Source: Rhodoferax sp.
GTDB lineage: Bacteria; Pseudomonadota; Gammaproteobacteria; Burkholderiales; Burkholderiaceae_C
Direction: 5' to 3'
Length of the DNA stretch: 55,027 bases
Assembly (NCBI RefSeq): GCF_018063565.1
Contig: NZ_JAGPBB010000014.1
Location: 1-55,027 of the forward strand
This document shows, piece by piece, positions 26,849-35,800 of this stretch. How positions within the stretch are numbered: position 1 is the stretch's first letter; each line of letters begins with the position of its first letter. Below the pieces are notes generated by a model. It searched no databases and had not been told where the DNA came from. It was given only the letters and a program-made list of their open reading frames with translations. The translations under genes and the position numbers were made by a program.

Positions 26849-27964
26849 TCAGGGCGCGAGATAACCGACGATCTCCAGGCCGTAACCGGTCATGCTGGGC
26901 ATGCGTCGTGGTGTGCCCAGCAACAACATTTTGTGCACGCCGACACTGCGAAGGATTTGTGCGCCGATGCCATAGTTGCGCAGGTCGAGTCGCTCGCGCT
27001 GGGGGCCGTGGCTGGCCATGGCGGTCCCGCCAAACTGCGCCAACAGTTGTGCACCGGTTTCGCCACAATTGAGGAACACGACCACACCTTTGCCTTCAGC
27101 CGCCACCCGCGCCAGACTGGCGTCCAGACTCCACGAGTGCATGGTGCGGCCCACTTCGAGGGCATCCAACACCGACAAGGGCTCATGCACCCGCGCCAGA
27201 ACGGCTTCATCCTCACCCCAACTGCCTTTGACCAGTGCCAGATGGACACCTTGTGCGGTTTTGTCCTTGAATGCATGGGCGGTGAATTCGCCGGCTGCTG
27301 TGCGCAGGGGGCGGCTGCCCACGTGTTCCACCAGCGACTCAACCCGGCTACGGTGATGGATCAGATCTGCAATGGTGCCGATTTTGAGACCATGCTCGCC
27401 AGCAAAAACCTGCAAGTCGGGCAGCCGCGCCATGGTGCCGTCGTCTTTCATGATCTCGCAAATCATGGCGGCTGGCAGACAGCCGGCCATCGCCGCCAGG
27501 TCACAGCCCGCCTCGGTGTGTCCGGCGCGCATCAGAACGCCGCCTTCGACTGCCTGTAACGGGAACACATGGCCGGGCTGAACCAGGTCCTCGGCTCTGG
27601 CATTCTTGGCGACGGCAGCCTGAATGGTACGAGCCCGATCCGCAGCCGAAATACCGGTGGTGACCCCTTCGGCTGCCTCAATCGAGACCGTGAATGCGGT
27701 GCCTTTCTTGTCGCCATTACGCGCCGTCATGGGGGGCAATTGCAAACGTTCACAACGCTCTTGCGTCAGTGTCAGGCAAATCAGTCCACGGCCAAATCTG
27801 GCCATGAAGTTGACCGCCTCGGCGCTGACGTGTTCGGCGGCCATGACCAGGTCACCTTCGTTTTCACGGTCCTCTTCGTCGACCAGAATCACCATGCGCC
27901 CGGCGCGCATGTCAGCCACAATGTCTTCAACAGGTGAAATCGCCACGGGATGGAAGTTTGTCAT
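26849..27964 (-). CDS. ribB: 3,4-dihydroxy-2-butanone-4-phosphate synthase with degenerate RibA-like domain
   Basis: A 371-residue two-domain protein of RibBA layout. The N-terminal RibB domain (about residues 1-205) is intact: [19 protein letters not shown] holds the acidic metal site, and [16 protein letters not shown] its other half. It converts ribulose 5-phosphate to the riboflavin precursor. The C-terminal GTP cyclohydrolase II-like domain is damaged: where active enzymes have the zinc-binding cysteines after RVHSEC, this protein has [20 protein letters not shown] with no cysteine. GTP cyclohydrolase activity is therefore unlikely, and a separate RibA must exist elsewhere. ATG 27964 begins a normal RibB N-terminus. 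Confidence 0.94.
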   Translation of the reverse strand: MTNFHPVAISPVEDIVADMRAGRMVILVDEEDRENEGDLVMAAEHVSAEAVNFMARFGRGLICLTLTQERCERLQLPPMTARNGDKKGTAFTVSIEAAEGVTTGISAADRARTIQAAVAKNARAEDLVQPGHVFPLQAVEGGVLMRAGHTEAGCDLAAMAGCLPAAMICEIMKDDGTMARLPDLQVFAGEHGLKIGTIADLIHHRSRVESLVEHVGSRPLRTAAGEFTAHAFKDKTAQGVHLALVKGSWGEDEAVLARVHEPLSVLDALEVGRTMHSWSLDASLARVAAEGKGVVVFLNCGETGAQLLAQFGGTAMASHGPQRERLDLRNYGIGAQILRSVGVHKMLLLGTPRRMPSMTGYGLEIVGYLAP

Positions 27965-27998
27965 ACGGATCGGAAATGAAAAGGGAGTGAAATGTGAT

Positions 27999-28637
27999 TC
28001 AGAACTGGCGGGACTGGGGGCCAAGGGTGCCGAGCATCCGTTCGACATAACGCGCGATCAGGTCAATCTCAAGGTTGACACGACGGCCGACCTGCAGTTG
28101 ACCCAAAGCGGTGTTTTGCACGGTGTGGGGAATCAGGTTGATGCAGACCAAACACCCGTCGGTCTCATCCGTAACCTGGTTGACCGTCAAACTGACACCG
28201 TTGATGGTGATCGACCCTTTGTAGGCCAGGTACTTGCCCAGCATCGCGGGCGTGCGTACGGCGAGCGTCCAGCTCTCGCCAGACTGCTCAAATCGTCTGA
28301 CCTCGCCGATGCCGTCCACGTGACCTGAAACCAGGTGGCCACCAAGCCGGTCGTGGGCACGCAGCGCTTTTTCCAGGTTGACGGTGCCAGGCGTATCGAG
28401 CCCGGTGGTTTTGTCGAGCGATTCGGCCGATATGTCAACGGTGAACGACGCTTGTTGCGGGTCCAGGGTGGTGGCGGTCATGCAGGCGCCATTGAGGGCA
28501 ATGCTGTCGCCCGGGGCCACGTCATCCAGATAGTTCGGTGGGCAGGCAATGGTCAGGCGCTTGCCGTGAGTGGCGCTGTCGCCCAGCGACTGGACGCTTG
28601 TGATCTGGCCAAGGCCAGTGATGATTCCTGTAAACAT
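27999..28637 (-). CDS. ribE: Riboflavin synthase, alpha chain
   Basis: Dismutates two lumazines to riboflavin. The 212-residue protein starts [16 protein letters not shown] and shows the two internal lumazine-binding repeats: [18 protein letters not shown] and [17 protein letters not shown], with [15 protein letters not shown] between them. The gene is called ribC in some nomenclatures. It sits between ribD (46 bp) and ribB (34 bp). No FMN riboswitch was found in front of any rib gene here. Confidence 0.97.
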   Translation of the reverse strand: MFTGIITGLGQITSVQSLGDSATHGKRLTIACPPNYLDDVAPGDSIALNGACMTATTLDPQQASFTVDISAESLDKTTGLDTPGTVNLEKALRAHDRLGGHLVSGHVDGIGEVRRFEQSGESWTLAVRTPAMLGKYLAYKGSITINGVSLTVNQVTDETDGCLVCINLIPHTVQNTALGQLQVGRRVNLEIDLIARYVERMLGTLGPQSRQF

Positions 28638-28683
28638 CCGGCTATTTTCGCAGGGAAACTGCTGCCAGGACGCGAAGGCGCAG

Positions 28684-29799
28684 TCAGGTCGTCAAAAAGC
28701 GGTCTCGCCCTGTCACCCGCGCCACCACGCGCAGGTCCGGCCCGACCCGTTCAGCGGACAAGAAGTCAAGGTTCAAGGCCTGGGAGAGTTGGGTCAGCGG
28801 ACCCAAGCTGGCCATGTCCGCCCCCTGACCGATCAGTTTGGGCGCCAGGTAAAGCAGAAGCTCATCGACCAGTCCAGCCTGGATCAGGGCACCATTCAGG
28901 GTCTGGCCGGCCTCGACGTGTAACTCATTGATCTCGTGCCGGCCCAAGTCCACCAGCAAGGCGGCCAGGTCCACCCGGCCTTCACCGTTGGGCCAGTGCA
29001 GCAAACTGGCCCCATGCGCCCCAAGTGGCTGTGACTTTTGATCATTGATGCCGGATGCGCATATCCATAAAGGTCTTTTAGCTATAAAACATTTAGCATT
29101 GACCGGCGTTCTCAGATCACTGTCGACAATGACCAGACCAGGCTGGCGCTGCGTGGGAACCAGTCGGACGTCCAGCAGGGGGTCGTCCGCTAGTAACGTG
29201 CCGATGCCGGTGAGCAGCGCGCAGGCACGGGCACGCCAGGCATGCCCGTCGGCACGCGCTTCGGCGGAAGTGATCCATTGGCTGAGGCCATTGGGCAGGG
29301 CGGTTTTACCGTCCAGAGAGGCCGCGACCTTCATGCGGACCCAGGGGGTCTTGCGGATCATGCGACTGAAGAAACCAATGTTGAGCTCGCGTGTCTGCAC
29401 CGCCAGCGGGTCGTCGGGCTCCAGCACCTGGACATCGATGCCAGCGGCGCGCAGCCGAGCAAAGCCCTGACCCGCGACCTGAGGATTGGGGTCGGCATGG
29501 GTTGCCACCACACGGGCAATGCCGGCCTGAACCAGCGCATCACAGCAGGGACCGGTTCGTCCGTGGTGGCAACAGGGCTCCAGCGTCACGTAGGCGGTGG
29601 CATCGGTGACCGACCGGCCCTGTGATTGCGCGTCGCGCAATGCCATGATTTCGGCATGGGGGCCACCCGCGCGCTGCGTGTGACCCTGGCCCAAGCGATG
29701 ACCCTGCGCGTCGGTGATCACGCAACCCACGCGCGGGTTTGGGGAAGTGAGGTTGAGACTTTGCTGCGCCAGGCGCAAGGCTTGTGACAGTGGGCTCAT
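28684..29799 (-). CDS. ribD: Bifunctional riboflavin deaminase/reductase
   Basis: A 371-residue enzyme for the second and third steps of riboflavin synthesis. The N-terminal deaminase has zinc ligands in GGPHAEIMAL and VTLEPCCHHGRTGPCCDALV; the C-terminal reductase begins near residue 150 (RPWVRMKVAASLDGKTALP-like segment KTPWVRMKVAASLDGKTAL). A low-GC stretch in the reductase domain (FIAKRPLWICASGINDQKSQ) is encoded by what seems to be a repeat copy at 29061-29098. ATG 29799 was chosen as the first methionine of a normal RibD N-terminus. It heads the ten-gene minus-strand run that ends with tolA. Confidence 0.96.
   Translation of the reverse strand: MSPLSQALRLAQQSLNLTSPNPRVGCVITDAQGHRLGQGHTQRAGGPHAEIMALRDAQSQGRSVTDATAYVTLEPCCHHGRTGPCCDALVQAGIARVVATHADPNPQVAGQGFARLRAAGIDVQVLEPDDPLAVQTRELNIGFFSRMIRKTPWVRMKVAASLDGKTALPNGLSQWITSAEARADGHAWRARACALLTGIGTLLADDPLLDVRLVPTQRQPGLVIVDSDLRTPVNAKCFIAKRPLWICASGINDQKSQPLGAHGASLLHWPNGEGRVDLAALLVDLGRHEINELHVEAGQTLNGALIQAGLVDELLLYLAPKLIGQGADMASLGPLTQLSQALNLDFLSAERVGPDLRVVARVTGRDRFLTT
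29061..29098. repeat. Probable dispersed repeat copy inside ribD
   Basis: On the minus strand the segment reads GCTAAATGTTTTATAGCTAA and corresponds to the right end of the repeat (GCTATTTTTTGTAGCTA in the copy at 22102-22150). The other end is poorly conserved. It is an AT-rich island in GC-rich coding sequence. This copy is weaker than those in trmB and gluQ. Confidence 0.45.
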
Positions 29800-29875
29800 G
29801 CTGACGGCTGGTACACGACAAATGGTTGACTTGGCATGACGAATGGTAGCCACAAATCGACCCGGTTATGCTGAA

Positions 29876-30514
29876 ATGAGCGCACTCCCAATCCGATTTC
29901 CCATGTACCCTGCTGATCGTCCCTCTCGCTTTGCCGCTCGCCGACGCGCACGGGGCGCCGGATTTACCCTGATCGAACTGATGGTGACGGTTGCGGTCCT
30001 GGGTGTTCTGCTGTCGGTAGCGGTGCCGTCCTTCATGGACTTTATGGCGTCGAGCCGGGGTGCATCCATCAGTTCGGCCTTCGTGGTGGACATGACCCGA
30101 GCCCGCTCGGAAGCGATCAGTGCCAACACCTGCGTCAAGATCTGCCAAAGCGACAATGCCGCGAGCGGCATGACGGCCACCTGCGCCGGCAGTGGCGACG
30201 ACTGGCAACGCGGCTGGATCGTGTTCCGCGTGCCCAACTGCAACACCGCCATCACCGATCCGGTGGACACCGATGTGGTGTCTGCCCATCTCGGGGATTA
30301 CGCCGATTTCGAGTTTCTCACCCCCTCAGGTACGGTGCGGCGGTTTTTTGTCTTTGATCCGCGCGGCGTGCTGATCGCCAATGGCAACGCTAACCTCACT
30401 TTGAGCCATCTGCCCGATGGCATCAGCAGTAAACATACCCGCACCATTTGTGTCAGTTTTGCCGGGCGGGTGACTGTGCGCGAATACGGAGGGAGCACCG
30501 GATGTACCAGCTAA
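29876..30514 (+). CDS. fimT: Type IV minor pilin, GspH/FimT family
   Basis: A minor pilin or pseudopilin with the prepilin signature GAG-FTLIELMVTVAVLGVLL; cleavage by PilD is expected after Gly29, leaving Phe1 and the conserved Glu5. The C-terminal part is a GspH-like domain (VVDMTRARSEAISANTCVK). Start choice is open: ATG 29876 gives a 29-residue leader and ATG 29903 a more usual 20-residue leader, and neither has a clear ribosome site; ATG 29843 is also in frame. It is first in the pilin operon and divergent from ribD. The next gene begins within its last codons. Confidence 0.9.
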   Translation: MSALPIRFPMYPADRPSRFAARRRARGAGFTLIELMVTVAVLGVLLSVAVPSFMDFMASSRGASISSAFVVDMTRARSEAISANTCVKICQSDNAASGMTATCAGSGDDWQRGWIVFRVPNCNTAITDPVDTDVVSAHLGDYADFEFLTPSGTVRRFFVFDPRGVLIANGNANLTLSHLPDGISSKHTRTICVSFAGRVTVREYGGSTGCTS

Positions 30515-31152
30515 GTGCCAGTTCGCGAATCAGGGGCAGCGTGATCCGCAGCGGTGTGCCGCCGCGGCGGATGGATCAACGTGGCGTCACGCTGATCGAG
30601 GTCCTGGTGTCCATTCTGGTGCTGTCGGTTGGATTGCTGGGCATGATGGGCCTGCAGGCTGCCGCACTGCGATACGAACAGGGCGCTTGGGCAAGGACGG
30701 CGGTTTCTTCATCGGTCGCAGATTTTTCTGACGGCATCCGGATGTTGCCAACGGTGACACCTGCGACGATCGAGTCCGTTCGCACCTATAGCGCTGAACT
30801 GGCGGCGACCGAGGACGCCTCTTATTTTGTACCCGATGTGGACTGTGATTTGCAGGTGTGTACAGCCGACCAGCTGGCCGCCTTTGCCCGGACGTTCTGG
30901 CGGCGCAACATCCACAACAGTTTTCCGGCAGGGGTTGGCTTTGTTCAGCAGACAGGTGTGCCAGGGCGCAGCTTGGCGTACGCGCTGACGGTCGCCTGGG
31001 CCGACAAGTCGCTGGTGGATACAGCCGGCGCGCCGACCACCGCACCCGTATGTGCCGGCAATGAACAGCTTGCGGCCGCCAGAAATTGCTGTCCAGCAGA
31101 GATTGAGGCGCCCGCCGGGGTGCGTTGTACCCGTGTGGTGGTGCTGCCATGA
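30502..31152 (+). CDS. pilV: Type IV pilus minor pilin PilV
   Basis: A 216-residue minor pilin. RG-VTLIEVLVSILVLSVGLLG is the prepilin cleavage region, with the SVGLLGMMGLQAAALR continuation that typifies PilV. GGAGG lies 8 bases before ATG 30502 and overlaps the end of fimT. The mature part has three cysteine-containing stretches near the C-terminus (CAGNEQLAAARNCCPAE). With PilW, PilX and PilY1 it forms the priming complex at the pilus tip. Confidence 0.95.
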   Translation: MYQLSASSRIRGSVIRSGVPPRRMDQRGVTLIEVLVSILVLSVGLLGMMGLQAAALRYEQGAWARTAVSSSVADFSDGIRMLPTVTPATIESVRTYSAELAATEDASYFVPDVDCDLQVCTADQLAAFARTFWRRNIHNSFPAGVGFVQQTGVPGRSLAYALTVAWADKSLVDTAGAPTTAPVCAGNEQLAAARNCCPAEIEAPAGVRCTRVVVLP

Positions 31153-32138
31153 AGTTGCGTCGCCAATTCGGTGTGACCTTGGTCGAGTTGCTGGTGTCGA
31201 TGGCAATCGGCCTGGTGATTGCATTGGCGTCCACCATGGCGTACCTTGCAGTACGAAGTACCGCCAATGCGACCGACGCCATGTCCCGCATGAACGAAGA
31301 TGGCAAGCTGGCGCTGGACATGTTGTCGCGCGAAATCCAGATGGCGGGTTTCTATCCGGCGGCTATCACCAGCGCCGTGACGCCGAATTTGCGCGGTGTT
31401 TATACCAACATCAAGAACGCTGCGGCTCCGGCCTACAACCAGGGTATTTTTGGTTGCAGCGGTGGCAAGTTTCTGCCCGCCACGGCGGTGTGCGAGGCCA
31501 CGGTGCCCGATGCACCCGACAGCATTGTGCTGAATTACTTTTCCGCGTCGGCGGTGACGGATCTCGGCACCGGCAACATCTCAGTCAGTCGCGACTGCAT
31601 CAACGGCAACCTCAACCAGGACCCGGTCAATGCAGGTTTGCCGGCGGGCCAGCCGATGTTCGTTTCGAGCCGTTTTGCCATCAACAGCACCAGTTACTCC
31701 CAGGCCAGCGCAGGTGGCGGGGGGAATGCAGCGTCCAAAACCATTACCACCGGCAGTCTTTCCTGCAACGGCAATGGCATCAATCCGGATGGCAATACCT
31801 ACCAGCCGATCTTTGAGGGTGTATCGCAAATGCTCATTCGTTATGCCGTTCACGATGGTGTTCTGGGTGAAACGCCACGCCGTTTTTACACCGCCACCGA
31901 GGTGAATGCGCTGCCGGTCGTCAACGACCTCAACCCGTGGCAACGGGTGTCGGCAGTGCGCGTATGTTTGTTGATGGAGTCTTTGACCGGTGGTCGCAAC
32001 GACTCGGCAGCCGGAGTCAGCAAGACCTATGTGGACTGTGAGGGTGATTTGATCACCCAGCCGGCGTCAGACCGCAGACTGCTCAAGGCCTTGACCCGTG
32101 TCGTGGCAGTGCGCAACCAGCTGACCGGAGTGCAATGA
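31149..32138 (+). CDS. pilW: Type IV pilus minor pilin PilW
   Basis: A 329-residue minor pilin with the short leader MKLRRQFG and cleavage before VTLVELLVSMAIGLVIALAS. The segment MNEDGKLALDMLSREIQMAG is characteristic of PilW. Its ATG overlaps the pilV stop and its stop overlaps the pilX start (both ATGA), so these genes are translationally coupled. Confidence 0.96.
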   Translation: MKLRRQFGVTLVELLVSMAIGLVIALASTMAYLAVRSTANATDAMSRMNEDGKLALDMLSREIQMAGFYPAAITSAVTPNLRGVYTNIKNAAAPAYNQGIFGCSGGKFLPATAVCEATVPDAPDSIVLNYFSASAVTDLGTGNISVSRDCINGNLNQDPVNAGLPAGQPMFVSSRFAINSTSYSQASAGGGGNAASKTITTGSLSCNGNGINPDGNTYQPIFEGVSQMLIRYAVHDGVLGETPRRFYTATEVNALPVVNDLNPWQRVSAVRVCLLMESLTGGRNDSAAGVSKTYVDCEGDLITQPASDRRLLKALTRVVAVRNQLTGVQ

Positions 32139-32818
32139 TGGGCAAGTGTCTACGGCAGATGAAAACGTCTCACGAGGGTATTTCACTACCGATCGTGTTG
32201 ATCTTTCTGGCGGTCATTTCTCTGCTGGCCACGGTGGGCATTCGTCGCGCCACGATCAGTGAGTCACTGAGCCGCAACCAGATGGATTCGCAGGTTGCCC
32301 GGCAGGCCGCAGAAGCGGCATTGCGTGACGGTGAGCGCGATTTGTTCATTGCCAACGGCGCGGCGCAACCGGGTGCCTTGTGCGCGCGGGGTGAAGACCG
32401 TGAGGGGGGCTTGCTTTTGGCACCGCCGTACTTTGATGCCACCTGCCCCCGTGGCCAATGCTATTTCACCAAAGCCTACTACGACGCCAGCAACTTTGAC
32501 ACCACCACGGCAGCCACACCGGTCAACCCCCAGCCCTGGTGGCCCAACGGCGAGAAGGGCGGCCTCTGGAACAACCTGATTGCCAACAAGCCCAGCGACA
32601 CCGCCGGTGTCGGCGTGAATTGCAACTTCACCGGGGCTGTTCCCTTGGGAACGTTCACGGGTACGGCACGTTTGGTGGGGGTGGTGCGACAACCCGAGTA
32701 CCTGATCGAGTTCATCAACTTGAGCCCGGATGCGAGGTTGTTTCGCGTGACCGCCCGAGGTTTTGGCGCCACGGCACAGGCAGAAATTGCGCTGCAAAGT
32801 TATGTTTCGTTTGATTAA
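32135..32818 (+). CDS. pilX: Type IV pilus assembly protein PilX
   Basis: A 227-residue pilin-like protein. The leader ends in HEG before ISLPIVLIFLAVISLLATVG, and position 5 of the mature protein lacks the glutamate of major pilins, as PilX proteins usually do. RQAAEAALRDGERDLF is the PilX_N hallmark. It overlaps pilW by four bases and ends 17 bp before pilY1. Confidence 0.94.
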   Translation: MMGKCLRQMKTSHEGISLPIVLIFLAVISLLATVGIRRATISESLSRNQMDSQVARQAAEAALRDGERDLFIANGAAQPGALCARGEDREGGLLLAPPYFDATCPRGQCYFTKAYYDASNFDTTTAATPVNPQPWWPNGEKGGLWNNLIANKPSDTAGVGVNCNFTGAVPLGTFTGTARLVGVVRQPEYLIEFINLSPDARLFRVTARGFGATAQAEIALQSYVSFD

Positions 32819-32835
32819 GGACAAGGAGATTTGCC

Positions 32836-35800
32836 ATGTCGATGATGAATTCGAAATATCTGAGGGGGATGGCGGCGGCAGCCTCAGTGTTGGCCTATCT
32901 TTATTCCAGCATTCTGGTGGCCCACGCCGCCGCGCCGCAGGCGATACCGCCCAATATTGTCACGGTGGCAGCCAAGCCGATGATTGTGCTGAACCTGTCG
33001 CGGGACCAGGAGATCTTCACCCGGGCCTACAACGAGTATTCGGACATTGACTCCGATGGCGTGCCGGACATCACCTACAAACATTCGTTTGATTATTACG
33101 GCTATTTTGATAGCTACAAGTGTTACACCTATGGCAGCGGTGTCTTTTCACCGGCCAGCAGCAGCGCTGACAAATATTGTTCAGGCCAGTGGAGTGGCAA
33201 TTTCCTCAACTGGGCCACCATGACCAAGGTGGATGTCCTGCGCAAAATCCTATACGGGGGTCACCGCAGTACCGACACAGCCGGCTCGACCGTGCTGGAA
33301 CGTGCCAATCTGCCGACCGATACCCACGCCTTCGCCAAATATTACGTCGGGGCGGACCTGACCCAGCTGGCACCATTTTCGGCCGACCAGATCGCGCCCT
33401 CTCGGCTGTGGTCGAACACCGATGTGCAGCGCCGCATCAAGTACGAGGAAAGCTACAACAAACAGTGGTTTTACCCATCCACGGTGCCTGCCAACGCGCC
33501 TGCCAACGGAGCGAGTTGTGCTTCATTGGTGGATGCGGTGTATGGCGGCAGTTCTCCGCCAGAAAATTACAACTGTGTTTGGTTCAACACCGGGGCGGCG
33601 TTCAGTTCGGGTGTGTTTTCTGGCACCTGGTTTCAGGCCGACGTTGGCGACCAGATGATTGTTGAGTTTCAGGACGACCCGACCAAGGAGTTGCGAGGCA
33701 CCGTGATCACCTTGGGTGATCAGACCCTCAATCCTGGCCGTTTCGGCATGGTGGTCACGCCTGACGGCTTTTCCAGCCCGGAAGATACCGTGTCATACAG
33801 AAGCAAATGGCGCTTTCGCAATGTGTCCAAACAGTCGGTCACCATGTGTAACGCCACCGTCGGCGACAGCACCGCCTGGTCTTACAACAACACCAAGCCA
33901 CCCTTGATGCGGGTGGCGCGTGGCAATTACCAGTTGTGGAACGCCAATGAACGCTGGCAGTGTTACTGGAGCGAAGAGCAGTCGGCCAGCAATGCCAACA
34001 ATATTGCCAAAACCGGCTTGGGTGCCGCAAGTGGCAACCCGAGCAAAGCCACCTTTGGGGTTGTGATCGGTTCTGATGGCCCGGACTTCAATGTGCGGGT
34101 CAGCAGTTGTGTGACGGGCAAAGTCGGCAAGGAACGCTGCAAGCTGTATCCCAGCGGCAATCTCAAGCCGATCGGACTTCTGCATGAGTACGGCGAGTCT
34201 GAGCAGGCCGAGTTTGCCTTGTTTACCGGATCATGGGCCAAGAATGTGTCAGGTGGCGTGTTGCGCAGCAACATGAAAAGTTTCAAGGATGAGGTTAACC
34301 ACGAAACCAACGGTAGCTTCACTACCACCGCCGATATTGTCACGACACTGAACAAACTGCGCATTTATGGCTATCGCTACTCAGACGGTACTTATATTGG
34401 CGACGGAAATTGCACCTTCCAGCTGACCACTGACGTGACCAACAACATGTGTACCGACTGGGGCAACCCGCTGGGCGAAATATTTACCGAGTCGCTACGC
34501 TACCTGGCCGGCAAGACGCCAACCAGTGATTTCTCCTTCACTTTGTCTGGTTCCAAGGACGAAAGTTTGGGCTTGCCCAAACCGGCCTGGGTGGACCCGT
34601 TTCTGCGCAGCAGCGCGGCAGAAAAACTTGCGGTCGAGGCCAAGTTCGGCCCGGGTCAGTGCCGACGCATCAGCGCGATCAACTTCAACTCCAGCAATCT
34701 CTCCTTCGACGAAGACATGCAGGCGCCGTTTTCTACCCTGAGTGGTGGCACCACCGTGGTGAATCTGGTTAACTTAATTGGTGCAGGTGAAGGTGTGCAT
34801 GGGCACGATTGGTTTGTCGGTAGCAACGGTGTTAGCGACAACCGCATCTGTGACGCCAAGACCATCACCGCGCTCGGTTCGGTGCGTGGCCTGTGCCCGG
34901 ATGCCCCTGCCTACAAGGGCACCTTCGGTATTGCGGGCGTGGCCCATTGGGCGTGGCTCAACCCGATCCGCTCTGACATCAGCAGCAGTGCGCCTGATGC
35001 GTTTCGCGTCAAAACCTATAGTGTTGCCCTGAGCACCAGCAAGCCTCGCATGACCATCAAACATCCGACCAGCGGCAAGGTGATCGAGCTGCAACCCTCG
35101 TTCCTGAACTATAAGTCGGTTACAGCACCGGGTGCGGGGACGTTGATCGACTTCAAGGTGGTGGAGCAAACCGCCACGTCGGGCCGCTATCTGGTGGTGT
35201 GGGAGGACTCACAGCAAGGCGGGGACCGTGACCAGGACCATGCCGGCATCTTGCGTTGGCAAATTGTGGGCGATGAACTGCATGTGTTCACGTCCAATTA
35301 TGTGGAGTCCACCACCACACCGCAGGGTTTCGGCTACACGATTTCGGGTTCTGATAAAGATGGTCCCCATTTTCATACGGGCATTGAGGGTTTCTCGTAT
35401 ACCGACCCGAGGTTTGTGAATGTCATCCGTACCACTGGTACCAGCAATTACCGGCTGAACGCTTCGGGTGGCTGTGAGGGCTGCCAGGTCAATGATCCAG
35501 AAAGCCGGGCCATTTACCGCTTTGCTGGTGTCGCTGCGGGTGTGCTGCAGGACCCGTTGTGGTATGCCGCCAAGTGGGGTGGGTTTGCCAAGGAAGGTAC
35601 CACCACACCCAGTACGGTCAGTTCCTGGGACAGCAAGAAGGCCGACGGATCGGCCGGTGCTGACGGCATACCGGACAACTACTTTCTGGCCATTCGGCCG
35701 GACGAACTGGAGCGTTCGCTGCGCACGGTGTTCCAGGACATCGTTGCCTCCTCCAACACCGCCCCAGCAGTGGCATCGGCGCAGTTAACCGAAGGTAGCC

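Noticed and set aside
28638-28683. Possible FMN riboswitch in the riboflavin gene run
   Set aside because: None of the conserved FMN-element blocks appear before ribE, ribB or ribD.
33091-33120. Sequence GGCTATTTTGATAGCTACAA in pilY1 resembling one end of the dispersed repeat
   Set aside because: It encodes YGYFDSYK, a segment I recognise as common to PilY1 proteins of this group, and the other repeat end is absent.
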